From assembly GCA_963728975.1 (NCBI GenBank), contig CAVSMF010000006.1:56306-120305 (forward strand): DNA of 64,000 nt, given 5' to 3'. The notes under the pieces are model-generated. The model made no database searches. It saw only the letters and a list, made by a program, of their open reading frames with translations, and was not told where the DNA came from. This DNA is from DATFCK01 sp963728975. GTDB lineage: Bacteria > Verrucomicrobiota > Verrucomicrobiia > Chthoniobacterales > UBA10450. Shown piece after piece: positions 49,679 to 58,850 of this stretch (positions are counted from its first letter, which is position 1; each line of letters opens with the position of its first letter). Position numbers and translations under genes: made by a program.

Positions 49679-50629
49679 ATGCTCGATAAATCCGAGAAAA
49701 TATTCGTGGCCGGCCATCGCGGCCTGGTTGGAAGCGCGTTTGTCCGGCGGCTGCAACGTGATGGTTTCGGCAATCTGACCACCCGCGACCGATCCCAACT
49801 CGACCTGACCAACCGGGAGGCGGTGCAAAACTTCTTTCGGGCGGAAAAGCCGGCGATCGTGATTCTAGCCGCCGCCAAGGTTGGCGGGATCAAGGCGAAC
49901 GACGATTGCCCGGTCGAATTTCTTCTGGATAACCTGCGGATCCAAAACAATGTAATCCAGGCTGCTTACGAGAATGGCGTTCGCAAGCTGTTGTTTCTGG
50001 GAAGCAGTTGCATTTATCCCAGGCTCGCGCCCCAGCCGATTCCGGAAAGCGCGCTTTTGACCGGCCCGCTGGAGCCGACTAACGAGTCTTACGCGATTGC
50101 CAAGATCGCCGGAATTAAACTTTGCCAGGCTTACGCCCGCGAGCATGGCGCGCATTTCATTTCAGCCATGCCGACGAATCTTTACGGTCCCAATGACAAC
50201 TTCGATCCGCTTTCTTCGCATGTTCTGGCCGCGCTTTTGCGCAAGGCTCATGAAGCAAAACTGAGCCGGGCCCGGGAGCTGGTAGTGTGGGGTTCGGGCA
50301 AACCGCGCCGCGAATTTCTCCATGCCGATGACGCGGCCGCAGCCGGCATTTTTCTCCTGGAGAAATACGAGTCGCCCGAGATCATCAATGTCGGTTACGG
50401 CGAGGACATTTCCGTTCGTGAATTAGCGGAGCTGATTTGCGAGATCGTCGGGTTTAAGGGCGCACTAAGCTGGGATCCAACCAAGCCGGACGGGACCCCG
50501 CGAAAGCTGCTCGATGTCGGCAAACTCCAGCAGCTCGGCTGGCGTCCCACAATTTCGCTCCGGGAAGGAATCGCCCGCGCCTACCAATGGTATCTGGAGA
50601 ACCGGGCGGGCAGTGGAGTAGTGGAGTGA
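49679..50629 (+). CDS. fcl: GDP-L-fucose synthase
   Basis: A 316-residue short-chain dehydrogenase/reductase of the extended type. The NADP site is VAGHRGLVGSAF. The catalytic triad is visible as Ser in FLGSSCIYPRLAPQPIPE and Tyr/Lys in NESYAIAKIAG. MPTNLYGPNDNFDP and EFLHADDAA are diagnostic for the GDP-fucose synthase group. It epimerises and reduces GDP-4-keto-6-deoxymannose to GDP-fucose for surface glycans. GMD, the preceding enzyme, is not nearby. The end runs into a CTCC/GGAGT-type short repeat (GGAGTAGTGGAGTGATGGAG). Confidence 0.93.
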   Translation: MLDKSEKIFVAGHRGLVGSAFVRRLQRDGFGNLTTRDRSQLDLTNREAVQNFFRAEKPAIVILAAAKVGGIKANDDCPVEFLLDNLRIQNNVIQAAYENGVRKLLFLGSSCIYPRLAPQPIPESALLTGPLEPTNESYAIAKIAGIKLCQAYAREHGAHFISAMPTNLYGPNDNFDPLSSHVLAALLRKAHEAKLSRARELVVWGSGKPRREFLHADDAAAAGIFLLEKYESPEIINVGYGEDISVRELAELICEIVGFKGALSWDPTKPDGTPRKLLDVGKLQQLGWRPTISLREGIARAYQWYLENRAGSGVVE

Positions 50630-50645
50630 TGGAGTGATGTGGGAC

Positions 50646-51224
50646 TTAGCTTTTTGCTGATTTCGATTTTGGCGCTTTGCGACTGCGGGAAGAGCGGTGG
50701 CGGGCCTGGACGGCGGACCTGCCGAGCGGCAACGAGAGCCGGTGCCGCCTCCGGAGGATGGCGTCGAATCCTATTTCGCCGGCTACGGACGGGCTCAGGT
50801 AAGGCCGGCCGTTGAGCACCTGGCGCAAGGCCATTTCGATCTTTTCGGCCGCTTCGTGTTTGACCATGTAGCCCATGGCGCCGGCATCGATCGCGCGAAG
50901 GGCGTATTCCGATTCATCGTGCATGGAAAGGACAAGAACTGCCAGCCGGCGGAATCTTTTGAGCAGGCGTTTGGTTAATCCGATTCCGTCTCCATCCGGG
51001 AGGCTGACATCGACGATTGCGATCTCCGGCTTGTGCTTGCGGATAACGCTGATGCCAGCGGCTGCGTCACCGGCTTCAGCACAAACCACGAAGGTGTCGC
51101 TTTGGTCGATGATGCGTTGCAAACCGGTCCGGATCAGGGGGTGATCGTCGACGATGACGACGCGGATGGCTTTAGAGACATCGACGCAATCAGAAGGTCC
51201 GCTTTCTGCGTTAGAAGTGACCAT
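50646..51224 (-). CDS. Response-regulator receiver protein lacking the DNA-binding domain
   Basis: 192 residues from ATG 51224; an upstream frame start at 51353 is rejected. The receiver domain is complete: VVIVDDHPLIRTGLQ with the acidic pair, phospho-acceptor Asp in IAIVDVSLPDGDG, LVLSMHDE and GYMVKHEAAEKI. It is the NarL/FixJ type, which normally continues with YLSPSVA and a LuxR helix-turn-helix. Here YLSPSVAGEI is followed instead by a short Arg/Lys/Ser-rich tail (RHRSSRSRKAPKSKS), and no HTH is found in other frames. It may act through protein contacts, or be a truncated relic. No kinase gene is adjacent. Confidence 0.8.
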   Translation of the reverse strand: MVTSNAESGPSDCVDVSKAIRVVIVDDHPLIRTGLQRIIDQSDTFVVCAEAGDAAAGISVIRKHKPEIAIVDVSLPDGDGIGLTKRLLKRFRRLAVLVLSMHDESEYALRAIDAGAMGYMVKHEAAEKIEMALRQVLNGRPYLSPSVAGEIGFDAILRRRHRLSLPLGRSAVQARHRSSRSRKAPKSKSAKS

Positions 51225-51393
51225 GCAAAGGGCCCGGTTGTTTGGATTACGGTTCCGGTGGTTCTGCTGGCCGGGAAAAAATTGGCGGCTCTTTTCGGCC
51301 CCCGCGGACCAGACGGTCTTTATAAAGACAGTTTGGTCTCGATTGCGGGTCAAATGATTTGCGGTCGAAGCCGCTCGCGCCTAAACCAACCTC

Positions 51394-52740
51394 ATGATCC
51401 CGCTCTCCGTTCTTGCTGCTGCGGGCGAAAATGGGGCGGGCTTCGGCATTCCGGTCGAGTTCGTGTTATTCGGATTGACCTTGTTAGGGGTGGCCCTGTT
51501 CCATCGCCATACCGCTCGGGTGGCAGTTTCCGGCCTCATTGTCATTGCTTTCTACAAGATCGTTTTTGGGGGCTTTAGCAACGGCTCCGGCATTGGCGGT
51601 TTCATTGCTCATGTCGGACACGAGTGGGTGGTCCTGGCCAATCTCCTTTGTCTGCTCCTGGGCTTCGCTCTCTTGTCACGACACTTTGAAAAAAGTCACT
51701 TGCCCGTCCTCCTGCCCAGGTATCTTCCGCACGATTGGAAAGGAGGCTTTGTCCTGCTCGTCATTGTATGGATTCTTTCCAGTTTTCTCGACAATATCGC
51801 CGGAGCTCTTATCGGCGGTGCAATCGCCCATCAGCTTTTTCGGGCCAAAGTGCACATCGGATTTCTGGCGGCAATCGTGGCCGCATCCAACGCCGGCGGA
51901 GCCTGGAGCGTCCTCGGCGATACGACCACCACCATGATGTGGGTTGCCGGCGTCTCCCCCGCCGCGGTTTTTCCCGCGATCGTTGCTTCCCTGGTTGCGC
52001 TGATCGTTTTCGGAATCCCGGCGGCGTTGAAACAGCACAACTATTCGCCCATTCTGCAACGCGCCCATGAACACACCCAGCCCGATTGGGCGCGGGTCGG
52101 GATTATTGCCATGATTCTGGTGTTCGCGGTAACGACCAACACCGTGGTCAACCTGAAGTTCGGCTCTTCCGCGGACCATTTTCCATTCATCGGAGTAGCG
52201 GTTTGGCTGGCCATAGCGTTATCCATTCCGATGCGCAGACCCGATTGGGAAGTGCTGCCGGAAGCGCTTCTCGGTTCCATTTTTTTACTCTCGCTGGTGT
52301 TGTGCGCATCGATGATGCCGGTGGAAAAATTGCCTCATCCATCCTGGCACACCGCGCTGGGGCTGGGATTTTTGTCCTCTATTTTCGACAATATTCCGCT
52401 CACTGCCCTGGCCCTCAAACAGGGCGGATACGATTGGGGTTTTCTCGCGTTTGCGGTCGGTTTTGGCGGCTCGATGATTTGGTTCGGTTCTTCGTCCGGG
52501 GTCGCCATCTCGAACATGTATCCGGAGGCGAAATCGGTCGGGCAATGGCTCCGTCACGGCTGGTTCATTGTTCCCGCTTACGTCCTCGGATTTTTTGCCA
52601 TGTTCTGTTTTTCAAAATGGCATCCGGATAAGCCGCTCCGGAATGCTTTGGCCGGTCCGCCCCTTTCGATTCTCTTGGAGAAAGGGAACCGGAACCCGCC
52701 CGGCCCGGACCAGGCTCAGCCGATCTTCAGTCGTCCATGA
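51394..52740 (+). CDS. Ion transporter of the NhaD/citrate (IT) superfamily type
   Basis: A 448-residue protein with 10-12 hydrophobic helices. Repeated motifs LSSFLDNIAGALIGGAIA and LSSIFDNIPLTALALKQ, about 200 residues apart, are the D-N-x-x motif pairs of NhaD/ArsB-like carriers, with SNAGGAWSVLGDTTTTMMW between them. NhaD members exchange Na+ for H+. A C4-dicarboxylate or citrate substrate is the alternative. The stop overlaps the next start (ATGA), so the SnoaL-like gene is translationally coupled. Confidence 0.82.
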   Translation: MIPLSVLAAAGENGAGFGIPVEFVLFGLTLLGVALFHRHTARVAVSGLIVIAFYKIVFGGFSNGSGIGGFIAHVGHEWVVLANLLCLLLGFALLSRHFEKSHLPVLLPRYLPHDWKGGFVLLVIVWILSSFLDNIAGALIGGAIAHQLFRAKVHIGFLAAIVAASNAGGAWSVLGDTTTTMMWVAGVSPAAVFPAIVASLVALIVFGIPAALKQHNYSPILQRAHEHTQPDWARVGIIAMILVFAVTTNTVVNLKFGSSADHFPFIGVAVWLAIALSIPMRRPDWEVLPEALLGSIFLLSLVLCASMMPVEKLPHPSWHTALGLGFLSSIFDNIPLTALALKQGGYDWGFLAFAVGFGGSMIWFGSSSGVAISNMYPEAKSVGQWLRHGWFIVPAYVLGFFAMFCFSKWHPDKPLRNALAGPPLSILLEKGNRNPPGPDQAQPIFSRP

Positions 52741-53195
52741 GCGAACAGGAAAACAAACGACTGGTGCGACGTTTTATCGACGAGGTTTGGAACCAACGGA
52801 AGATCGATCTGGCGGATGAGTTGATCGCATCCGATTGCATAACACACCAGCTCCGATCGCCGGCGGATACGGCCGGTTCTCCGCGGTCGCCCGAGTCCGT
52901 TAAACAGGAGGCAGCCGCCTGGTTGGCCGCTTTTCCCGACCTGCACCTTGCTCTGGAGCAAATGATCGCGGCCAACGATCTGGTGGTTAGCCGTTGCACC
53001 ATCCACGGCACTCACCGCGGCGGCGACTGGATGGGTATTGCCCCGACCGGAAGGAAGATCGAGGTGCCGATGATCGTTATCCAGCGGATCGACGGCGGGA
53101 AAATTGTTGAGGACTGGGTCTTGATCGGTTCGCTCCTGCTTTTTCAACAACTCGGTCTGGTTCCGGACACGGCTACAATCGTGGCACGATCGTAG
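52737..53195 (+). CDS. SnoaL-like ester cyclase family protein
   Basis: A 152-residue protein of the NTF2-like fold: ENKRLVRRFIDEVWNQRKID, the FPDLHLALEQMIAANDLVVS strand pair, GTHRGGDWMGIAPTGRKIEV, and IDGGKIVEDWVLIG. The Asp/His pattern agrees with SnoaL-type cyclases, though most genomic members have unknown substrates. It overlaps the transporter gene by four bases. The 344 bp to the next gene contain no ORF; they hold a G/C-rich imperfect palindrome near 53220-53260 and a T6 run near 53472. Confidence 0.8.
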   Translation: MSEQENKRLVRRFIDEVWNQRKIDLADELIASDCITHQLRSPADTAGSPRSPESVKQEAAAWLAAFPDLHLALEQMIAANDLVVSRCTIHGTHRGGDWMGIAPTGRKIEVPMIVIQRIDGGKIVEDWVLIGSLLLFQQLGLVPDTATIVARS

Positions 53196-53539
53196 GAAAT
53201 AAAATTCGCCTGGCCGCTCGCCTGCGGTTTACGGCGGGCTCGGCGGTGGTTCAAATGGAACCCTCCGCCGATGCCTGCCGGGGCCGTGCAACCGTTCCCC
53301 CTTTGCACCCCGCAATTTGATACGCGCTCTCCCGTCCGGGCGGATGGAAGAAATCATTTCGGCCAATTGCGGGAATTGGCCGCTCCGGCAGCAGCCTAGG
53401 GATTATTCTTACCCCCGATCGAGGCGAAATAGGCGCTACTCCGGGCGGCTGAGGGAGATAACCGGGTAAGATTTTTTCCTATCCGGCAATCATTCTCCCA
53501 TCCGATTGCCGATTTTCAGTTACCGAACAGGATGAATAC
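53196..53539. other. Intergenic stretch upstream of the zinc-ribbon/sigma pair
   Basis: No coding frame of quality is present. The inverted pair CCGGGTAAGA-TTTTTTCC-TATCCGG, near 53462-53483, could be a hairpin with T-tract ending any upstream transcript. The last 60 bp are AT-richer and probably carry the promoter of the 53540-54466 genes; no confident -35/-10 can be named. Confidence 0.35.
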
Positions 53540-53854
53540 ATGTCAATTCGATCTCACCTGCCGCTGGACGAGCGTTTGTCGGCTTTGCGCTCGAGTGATC
53601 ATTTTCGAGAGTGGCATTCGCTCGATGACGAACGCTTTTGTGTGTTGTGCGAGCGAACATTTACCGGCCGTCAGGTCCGCATCAGGCGCGACCGATCGGG
53701 CCGATTTCATCTTCATTGCCCGACAGAGAACTGCAAAGCCGCTCCCAACCAATGGATTTATCCCGGTAACCCGCCCACCTCCGACAAAGTTTATCAGGAT
53801 TGGTGGCGGCCCTTGGAACTCGAAACTGAAAGAAGCGCCCTAACCGCAACCTAG
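53540..53854 (+). CDS. Small zinc-ribbon-like protein, paralogue of the one at 27374
   Basis: A 104-residue protein. It shares with the 27374 protein the blocks FREWHSLDDERFCVLCERTF, TGRQVRI and LHCPTENCKAAPNQWIYP, keeping the C-x2-C and C-x4-C ligands at the same spacing. The N-terminus (LDERLSALRSSDHF) and tail differ. It lies 12 bp before the ECF sigma-factor gene on the same strand, so the two are probably co-transcribed. A zinc-binding regulator of the sigma factor (ZAS-like in spirit, but without the H-x3-C-x2-C signature) is conceivable and unproven. Confidence 0.7.
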   Translation: MSIRSHLPLDERLSALRSSDHFREWHSLDDERFCVLCERTFTGRQVRIRRDRSGRFHLHCPTENCKAAPNQWIYPGNPPTSDKVYQDWWRPLELETERSALTAT

Positions 53855-53866
53855 AAGGAGTCTGCC

Positions 53867-54466
53867 ATGATCAAGCCCAACTACGACATTCCTGGCCTGT
53901 CGGCCATGCCTGATGAGACATTGTTGAAAAAAATCTCGCAACGCCATCAGCCCGCTCTCAATGAGCTTTACGGAAGATACGGACACACCCTCAGGGCTGT
54001 CATCGACAGCGTGGTGCACGAAGGAGCGGAGTCTGAAGATGTTCTTCAGGAAATCTTTCTCCAAATCTGGAAGGAAGCGCATCATTACTCGCCCAAGGCA
54101 GGCAAGCCGCTCGGTTGGGTGGTTACCATCGCCCGCCGGCGCGCCATTGATCGGTTGCGGCGACGGCAAGCATACTGCCGCGCCCGGGAGCGTTATAGCG
54201 AGCAAGTCAACCATCAGCCCCAGCGGCCGCGAAGAGACGCGGAAAGGCCTTTTATCATGAACGATTTGAGGGCTTTTTTGAAAAAACGGATGCGCAATCT
54301 GCCGCACCACCAGCGGGAGGCGCTGGAGCTTGCATTTTTTGGCGGGCTAAGCCATCGCGAAATCGCAACCGCCACCTCCACCCCGCTCGGCACGGTCAAG
54401 ACCCGCCTCGAACTGGGTCTCCAAAAGCTAACCCAGTCGATCCGACCACTGCGTCACAAAATTTGA
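53867..54466 (+). CDS. ECF-type RNA polymerase sigma factor
   Basis: A 199-residue protein. Sigma region 2 appears as LNELYGRYGHTLRAVIDSVV, EDVLQEIFLQIWKEAHHYSP and GWVVTIARRRAIDRLRRRQA. Region 4 is LPHHQREALELAFFGGLSHR then EIATATSTPLGTVKTRLELG. The order and size are those of a group 4 sigma factor, similar to the SigK-like set. A typical membrane anti-sigma gene is not adjacent; the small zinc-ribbon protein upstream is the only linked gene. An AGAAGGAG sequence shortly before ATG 53867 is a good ribosome site. Confidence 0.93.
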   Translation: MIKPNYDIPGLSAMPDETLLKKISQRHQPALNELYGRYGHTLRAVIDSVVHEGAESEDVLQEIFLQIWKEAHHYSPKAGKPLGWVVTIARRRAIDRLRRRQAYCRARERYSEQVNHQPQRPRRDAERPFIMNDLRAFLKKRMRNLPHHQREALELAFFGGLSHREIATATSTPLGTVKTRLELGLQKLTQSIRPLRHKI

Positions 54467-54484
54467 TTCGGGAGATTTCAGGGC

Positions 54485-54525
54485 GTCGGGGCTCCGGTCA
54501 ACGGCCAAGTAGCTGGAGCCCCGAC
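54485..54525. terminator. Perfect 11-bp hairpin after the sigma-factor gene
   Basis: GTCGGGGCTCC and GGAGCCCCGAC are exact inverses with a 19-nt loop, 18 bp after the stop codon. No T-tract follows, so it may act as a 3' stabiliser. The rest of the gap to 54783 carries a 'GGGATTCCTCGCC...CGGAATGACAAT' type intergenic repeat and no gene. Confidence 0.5.
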
Positions 54526-54783
54526 AGGGCTTTCAAAGTCACGTCCAACCGCGCTCTGAGAGGGTTAGTTCTCACCCGCGGGGATCGCCGATTGTGTCAT
54601 CCCCACCCAAGGCAAAGGATCTTGCCAACATTGATTGCGCTCCGCAAACTCTACTCCGGGGATTGTCCGCCATCGGCGGGATTCCTCGCCTGCGCTCGGA
54701 ATGACAATACCGCGACCAAGCCCGGAGCAAACTCTGTATTCGCAACCTGACAGACACCGGCGACATGCTAAATTAACCGCCTC

Positions 54784-55119
54784 ATGGAAACACCAGAAAT
54801 CACTGCCTACCTCAAGACATATTGCGGTTGGAGCGCGGGGGTTCGCGCTGTGCTCGCAAAGTACAATCTCAAGCACGCCGAAAAGGACATCATTCAAAAT
54901 CCCGCTTTTCGCTGGGAAATGGAAACCAAAAGCGGACAGCCGCTGTCGCCCTGCGTGGAGATTAACGGCAAAATGCTTGCTGATGTCAGCGGGGAAGAAT
55001 TGGAAAAATACCTGATCGAGAACAAGCTGGTTCAACCCAGCGGAGCGGACGCGGGCGTCCCTCTCAATGCCCCCTGTGCCACCGAACAGCACCAGAGTGA
55101 AGTAAAGGTTCGACTTTAA
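54784..55119 (+). CDS. Glutaredoxin-like protein with a monothiol-type site
   Basis: A 111-residue protein. The N-terminal TAYLKTYCGWSAGVRAVLAK has the glutaredoxin layout, but the active site is C-G-W-S, with one cysteine. The later QPLSPCVEINGKMLADVSGE replaces the T-V-P cis-proline block by L-S-P and keeps the glutathione-pocket region. A second cysteine directly follows the Pro. The C-terminus extends about 20 residues and has a further Cys. It probably acts as a glutathione- or bacillithiol-type thiol protein; iron-sulfur transfer is possible. It is isolated, 118 bp before the PBP1A gene. Confidence 0.75.
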   Translation: METPEITAYLKTYCGWSAGVRAVLAKYNLKHAEKDIIQNPAFRWEMETKSGQPLSPCVEINGKMLADVSGEELEKYLIENKLVQPSGADAGVPLNAPCATEQHQSEVKVRL

Positions 55120-55237
55120 CCCATCTGCCTCACGGACAAATCTGTCGGGTTACGCTGTTGAATCGTTGAAAGAGCCGAGGAGTCAAACGGGTTAAATCGG
55201 TTTAACCTTGTAACGCTTCTAACTCCTTTAACTTTCA

Positions 55238-57394
55238 ATGAAACTCTTCCGCCGCAGCGGTTCCGGGGCGAAAAAGGGAAACAGACTTTTGGGCTACGGC
55301 TGGAAGATCACCCTTCTCGGCCTGGTCACCGGCGCCGGTCTGGCCGTCTTTCTGTTTTACGCCGGCTGGGCAGCGACCTTCGACATGAAGCGGGTCGGCC
55401 AGATGCCGGAGCGAAATACCGTGTTCGACGTCGATGGCAAGATTTATAGCCGGCTGGCGGGAGCCAATCGATTAAAGGTATCGCTGGCTGAGGTTTCACC
55501 GCTGTTCATCCAGGCGTTGCTGGCTCGCGAGGACACCCGTTTTTACGATCACCCCGGCATCGACTGGCACGGAATCGTCCGGGCTTTGGTGCGCGATATT
55601 TTGAGCGGCTCGGCCAAGGAAGGCGCCAGCAGCATTACCCAGCAGCTGGCCCGGAACAGTCTGCCGCTGGGGGGACGCACCCTGAACCGAAAAATTCTGG
55701 AAGCAATGGTGGCATTGCGGGTCGAGCAAACATTCACCAAGCAGCAAATTCTCGAGCTCTATGTAAACCGCATCTATTTCGGATCGGGATGCTACGGGGT
55801 CGAAACTGCGTCTCAGGCATATTTCGGCAAGCACGCCTTGAATTTAACTCTTCCCGAAGCCGCCATGCTAGCGGGGCTGATTCGCAGTCCGAATCGGTTT
55901 TCGCCGCTCCGAAATCCGAAGGGGGCCGCGGCGCAGCGTGACACGGTGCTCGATCGGATGGTGGAGCTAAAGAAGATTTCCGCCGCGCAAGCGAGGCAGG
56001 CGAAGCAGGCAAAGGTAAACACCCATCCCAAACGGATGCTTCAGATCCAGGAGAATTATGCCATGGACGGGGTCCAACGGGATCTCAATTTGATCCTGAC
56101 CCAGGACCAGATCGATAACGGCGGCCTCTTTATATATACGACGCTGGATCCGGCGGTGCAGAACGCCGCCCACCAGGCCCTGGAGAAGCAGCTGACCCGG
56201 ATCGAGCATCAGTCCAATTTCCATCATCCGGTTAAGGCGGCCTATCGCCCGCCCGAGAACGGGGATGATTCAGCCATGCCTTATCTCGAGGGCGCCGTGG
56301 TCGTGATCGACAACGCCAGTGGCGGCATTCGCGCGCTGGTGGGCGGGCGCGATTATTCCCAGAGCAAATTCAATCGGGCTTTGCCGCCGGCGAATCGCCA
56401 GGTCGGCTCCGCCTTCAAGCCCTTCGTCTATACCGTTGCCTTTACCAAAGGACTGTTGCCGGGAGCGGCCATCAGCGACGGGCCGATCCAGCCCGGTGAA
56501 ATCGAAGGCGCGGGAAACTGGTCTCCCGCGAATTCAGATGGGACTTACGGTGGTATTGAACCTTGCTCTTACGGCCTGATCCACTCTCGCAACACCATGA
56601 GCATTCGGGTTGGGCAAATCGCCGGACTCGATGCCGTTCAGAAAGTGGCAACATCGGTGAATCTGGGTGAGAACATTCCTCGTGGGCCCGCGATTTTCAT
56701 CGGTTCGTTCGAGACAAATCCGAAGGCGTTAACCGCGGCCTACACGATTTTCCCCAATGCCGGCGTGCGCAAACAAGCCTACATGATCGAACGGATTGAC
56801 GATCAGGACCATCATCCGATTTATCGCGCCGCTCATATTGCGGTGGCGGCGCTCGACCCCGGCGCGGCCTGGATGACTTCGCAATTGATGGAGCAGGTGC
56901 TGACCACCGGCACTGCCGCCAGCGCCAGCTCGTTAGGGTTCAGGCTCCCGGCCGCGGGGAAAACCGGCACGACCAACGATTACAAAGATGCCTGGTTTCT
57001 TGGATACACCAGCACGATGACCTGCGGCGTTTGGGTTGGATTCGATCAGCCCGCTACCATTATTCCGCATGGTTACGGCGCCACCCTCGCTTTGCCAATC
57101 TGGGTTCAGGTAATGAACAAAGCCGCTCAGCGTTATCCCCCCCAGCCACTGCAACCAACCATGCCCCTGGAACGGGCCATGGTCTGCTCCATCTCCAATC
57201 AGCTCGCCACCAGCGGTTGCGTGTCGGCCGGGACCGCCTACGAGATTGATCTTCCAGTGGATAAAGTGCCCACCACCGCCTGCCAAGTGCATGGCGGCAA
57301 CCAAATGTTTGTGAACAAGCCGCCCGATCTCGGCAACACTCTGCCCGGACGGATCTTTCGGTCGTTCCGAAAATTTTTCAGCGGCGGAAAGTAA
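55238..57394 (+). CDS. Class A penicillin-binding protein (PBP1A type)
   Basis: A 718-residue protein. One membrane anchor (WKITLLGLVTGAGLAVFLFY, about 22-41) precedes a GT51 glycosyltransferase domain with catalytic Glu98 in REDTRFYDHPGID and GASSITQQLARN, then a transpeptidase with Ser391 in VGSAFKPF (SxxK), the SRN triad and Lys575 in GKTGTTNDYKDAWF. It polymerises glycan strands and cross-links peptides in the periplasm. All catalytic residues are present. Upstream lies the low-complexity TTTAAC/TTGTAAC repeat also seen before lipA. It is a single gene. Confidence 0.96.
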   Translation: MKLFRRSGSGAKKGNRLLGYGWKITLLGLVTGAGLAVFLFYAGWAATFDMKRVGQMPERNTVFDVDGKIYSRLAGANRLKVSLAEVSPLFIQALLAREDTRFYDHPGIDWHGIVRALVRDILSGSAKEGASSITQQLARNSLPLGGRTLNRKILEAMVALRVEQTFTKQQILELYVNRIYFGSGCYGVETASQAYFGKHALNLTLPEAAMLAGLIRSPNRFSPLRNPKGAAAQRDTVLDRMVELKKISAAQARQAKQAKVNTHPKRMLQIQENYAMDGVQRDLNLILTQDQIDNGGLFIYTTLDPAVQNAAHQALEKQLTRIEHQSNFHHPVKAAYRPPENGDDSAMPYLEGAVVVIDNASGGIRALVGGRDYSQSKFNRALPPANRQVGSAFKPFVYTVAFTKGLLPGAAISDGPIQPGEIEGAGNWSPANSDGTYGGIEPCSYGLIHSRNTMSIRVGQIAGLDAVQKVATSVNLGENIPRGPAIFIGSFETNPKALTAAYTIFPNAGVRKQAYMIERIDDQDHHPIYRAAHIAVAALDPGAAWMTSQLMEQVLTTGTAASASSLGFRLPAAGKTGTTNDYKDAWFLGYTSTMTCGVWVGFDQPATIIPHGYGATLALPIWVQVMNKAAQRYPPQPLQPTMPLERAMVCSISNQLATSGCVSAGTAYEIDLPVDKVPTTACQVHGGNQMFVNKPPDLGNTLPGRIFRSFRKFFSGGK

Positions 57395-57410
57395 GATGGC
57401 GCGCGACGTC

Positions 57411-57582
57411 GTGTAGCAACCGGCCTCTGGCCGGTTCGGGAGATGGGCATCGCAAATATTCCTCGTTAGGTCGACCGCGGTTGTGTCGGGAGTGCACAGC
57501 GGGAATGCACCGCCCACAGGGCGGTGGCTACAGCGGGAGTGCACAGCGGGAATGCACCGCCCACAGGGCGGTGGCTACAGCT
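57411..57582. repeat. Palindrome plus two tandem 47-bp units
   Basis: GTAGCAACCGGCCTCTGGCC-GGTT is followed by two copies of GCGGGAGTGCACAGCGGGAA + TGCACCGCCCACAGGGCGGT + GGCTACA. The hairpin CACCGCCC-ACA-GGGCGGTG occurs in each. It separates the PBP1A gene from the convergent AraC-type gene. Confidence 0.85.
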
Positions 57583-57599
57583 AGAGCGATTGGATCAGC

Positions 57600-58673
57600 C
57601 TAACTTCTCGTAATCGTCGTCGAGCGAAAGTAATTCCTCGAAGCAAGTACGGTGGAAGCGGCGGGGGCGGACGATTGTGAAATCGAGACCGCTCGATTTT
57701 TGTTCTGCACGCCGAAACCGCGCCGGTATTTGCTGGGAGTGACTTGAAATTTTCTCTCGAATGCCCGGCGAAAGGCATCGCTGCTCTTGAACCCAACCGA
57801 CTCAGCCAGGAGTTCGATTGAGGTATCGGCAGCACAAAGCCGGCGCCGTGCTTCATTGAGCCGTATCGCTTCGACGAATCGCGCCGGGGGTTGGCCAAAA
57901 ACTTCCTTGAAACGGCGGACGAAATGGCGCGGCGAAAGGCACGCCCGGTGAGCTAAAGCGGAAACGGATAGATCCTGGCCGAGACTGTTTGTCATCCACG
58001 CAACCAGGTCCGCGAAACGGCCGGCCGACTTTGTCTGAAATTGCAGCGGCTCCGAATATTGTTCCTGGCCGCCGGGCCGTTTCAAATAGACCACCAGCTC
58101 GCGCGCAACGGAAAGGGCAACATGGGCTCCGAAGTCTTCCTCGATCATAGCCAGGGCCAGATCGATTCCGGCGGTGACTCCGGCGGAAGTGAAAAAGGGA
58201 CCGTCTTTGTGAAAGAGAGCGTTTGGTTCCAGCTTTAGTTTCGGGAAACGAGCGGCGACGTCCGCCGCAAAACGCCAGTGAGTGGTTACCTCTCGACCGT
58301 CGAGCAGTCCGGTGGCCGCCAGCCCGTAAATTCCGGTGCAGACCGACGCGATCCGGCGAATTTCCTTGTGACGCATGGTAATCCATCCCGACACAGCCGC
58401 GTTGATGGTGGCCAGACGCAGTCCTTTTCCTCCCGGGATAATCAAGGTGTCGAGATCGGGAACGGTGGCCAGAGTCCAGCGAGGTTTGAAAGTAATACCC
58501 GATTCGGCCGTAAACGGCTGACTGGTCAGGCCGACCAAGCCAACATCGTAACAGGCGTTCCGCGAGCCATCCTTGTTGCGGATTGCGGCGGTTGAGAACG
58601 TCTCGATCGGGCCGACCAGATCGAGAGCGGTCACACCGTCAAAGCCGATAAAACCGACGCGCAACGGTTTCAA
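57600..58673 (-). CDS. GlxA-type AraC-family regulator with a DJ-1/PfpI-like sensor domain
   Basis: 357 residues from TTG 58673 (LKPLRVGFIGFDGVTALDLV), the normal beginning of the fold; the longer frame to 58784 is rejected. The N-terminal DJ-1/PfpI-like domain (about 1-185) has the nucleophile-elbow segment IASVCTGIYGLAATGLLDGR, with Cys in place, and TTHWRFAADVAARFP. The C-terminal AraC/XylS domain has two HTHs: LSVSALAHRACLSPRHFVRRF and ELLAESVGFKSSDAFRRAFE with the closing VTPSKYRR. It is divergent from the exported DJ-1 homologue, with about 180 bp between, so it probably controls that gene. Confidence 0.9.
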   Translation of the reverse strand: MKPLRVGFIGFDGVTALDLVGPIETFSTAAIRNKDGSRNACYDVGLVGLTSQPFTAESGITFKPRWTLATVPDLDTLIIPGGKGLRLATINAAVSGWITMRHKEIRRIASVCTGIYGLAATGLLDGREVTTHWRFAADVAARFPKLKLEPNALFHKDGPFFTSAGVTAGIDLALAMIEEDFGAHVALSVARELVVYLKRPGGQEQYSEPLQFQTKSAGRFADLVAWMTNSLGQDLSVSALAHRACLSPRHFVRRFKEVFGQPPARFVEAIRLNEARRRLCAADTSIELLAESVGFKSSDAFRRAFERKFQVTPSKYRRGFGVQNKNRAVSISQSSAPAASTVLASRNYFRSTTITRS

Positions 58674-58850
58674 TGGTTCAAAGATACACCCTGGGAGCGG
58701 TAGGACAAAATGACAACAATCCGACAATTTATGCCATCCGCCGCCGGAGAAAGCGGGGCGGACTGGATTGGCGGGGGCGCCCAAGGTTGAGGCACAAAAT
58801 GTCGGATTTTTGTCCTTACGACGGCATCGGCCAAAGATGATGGTCTTCCC

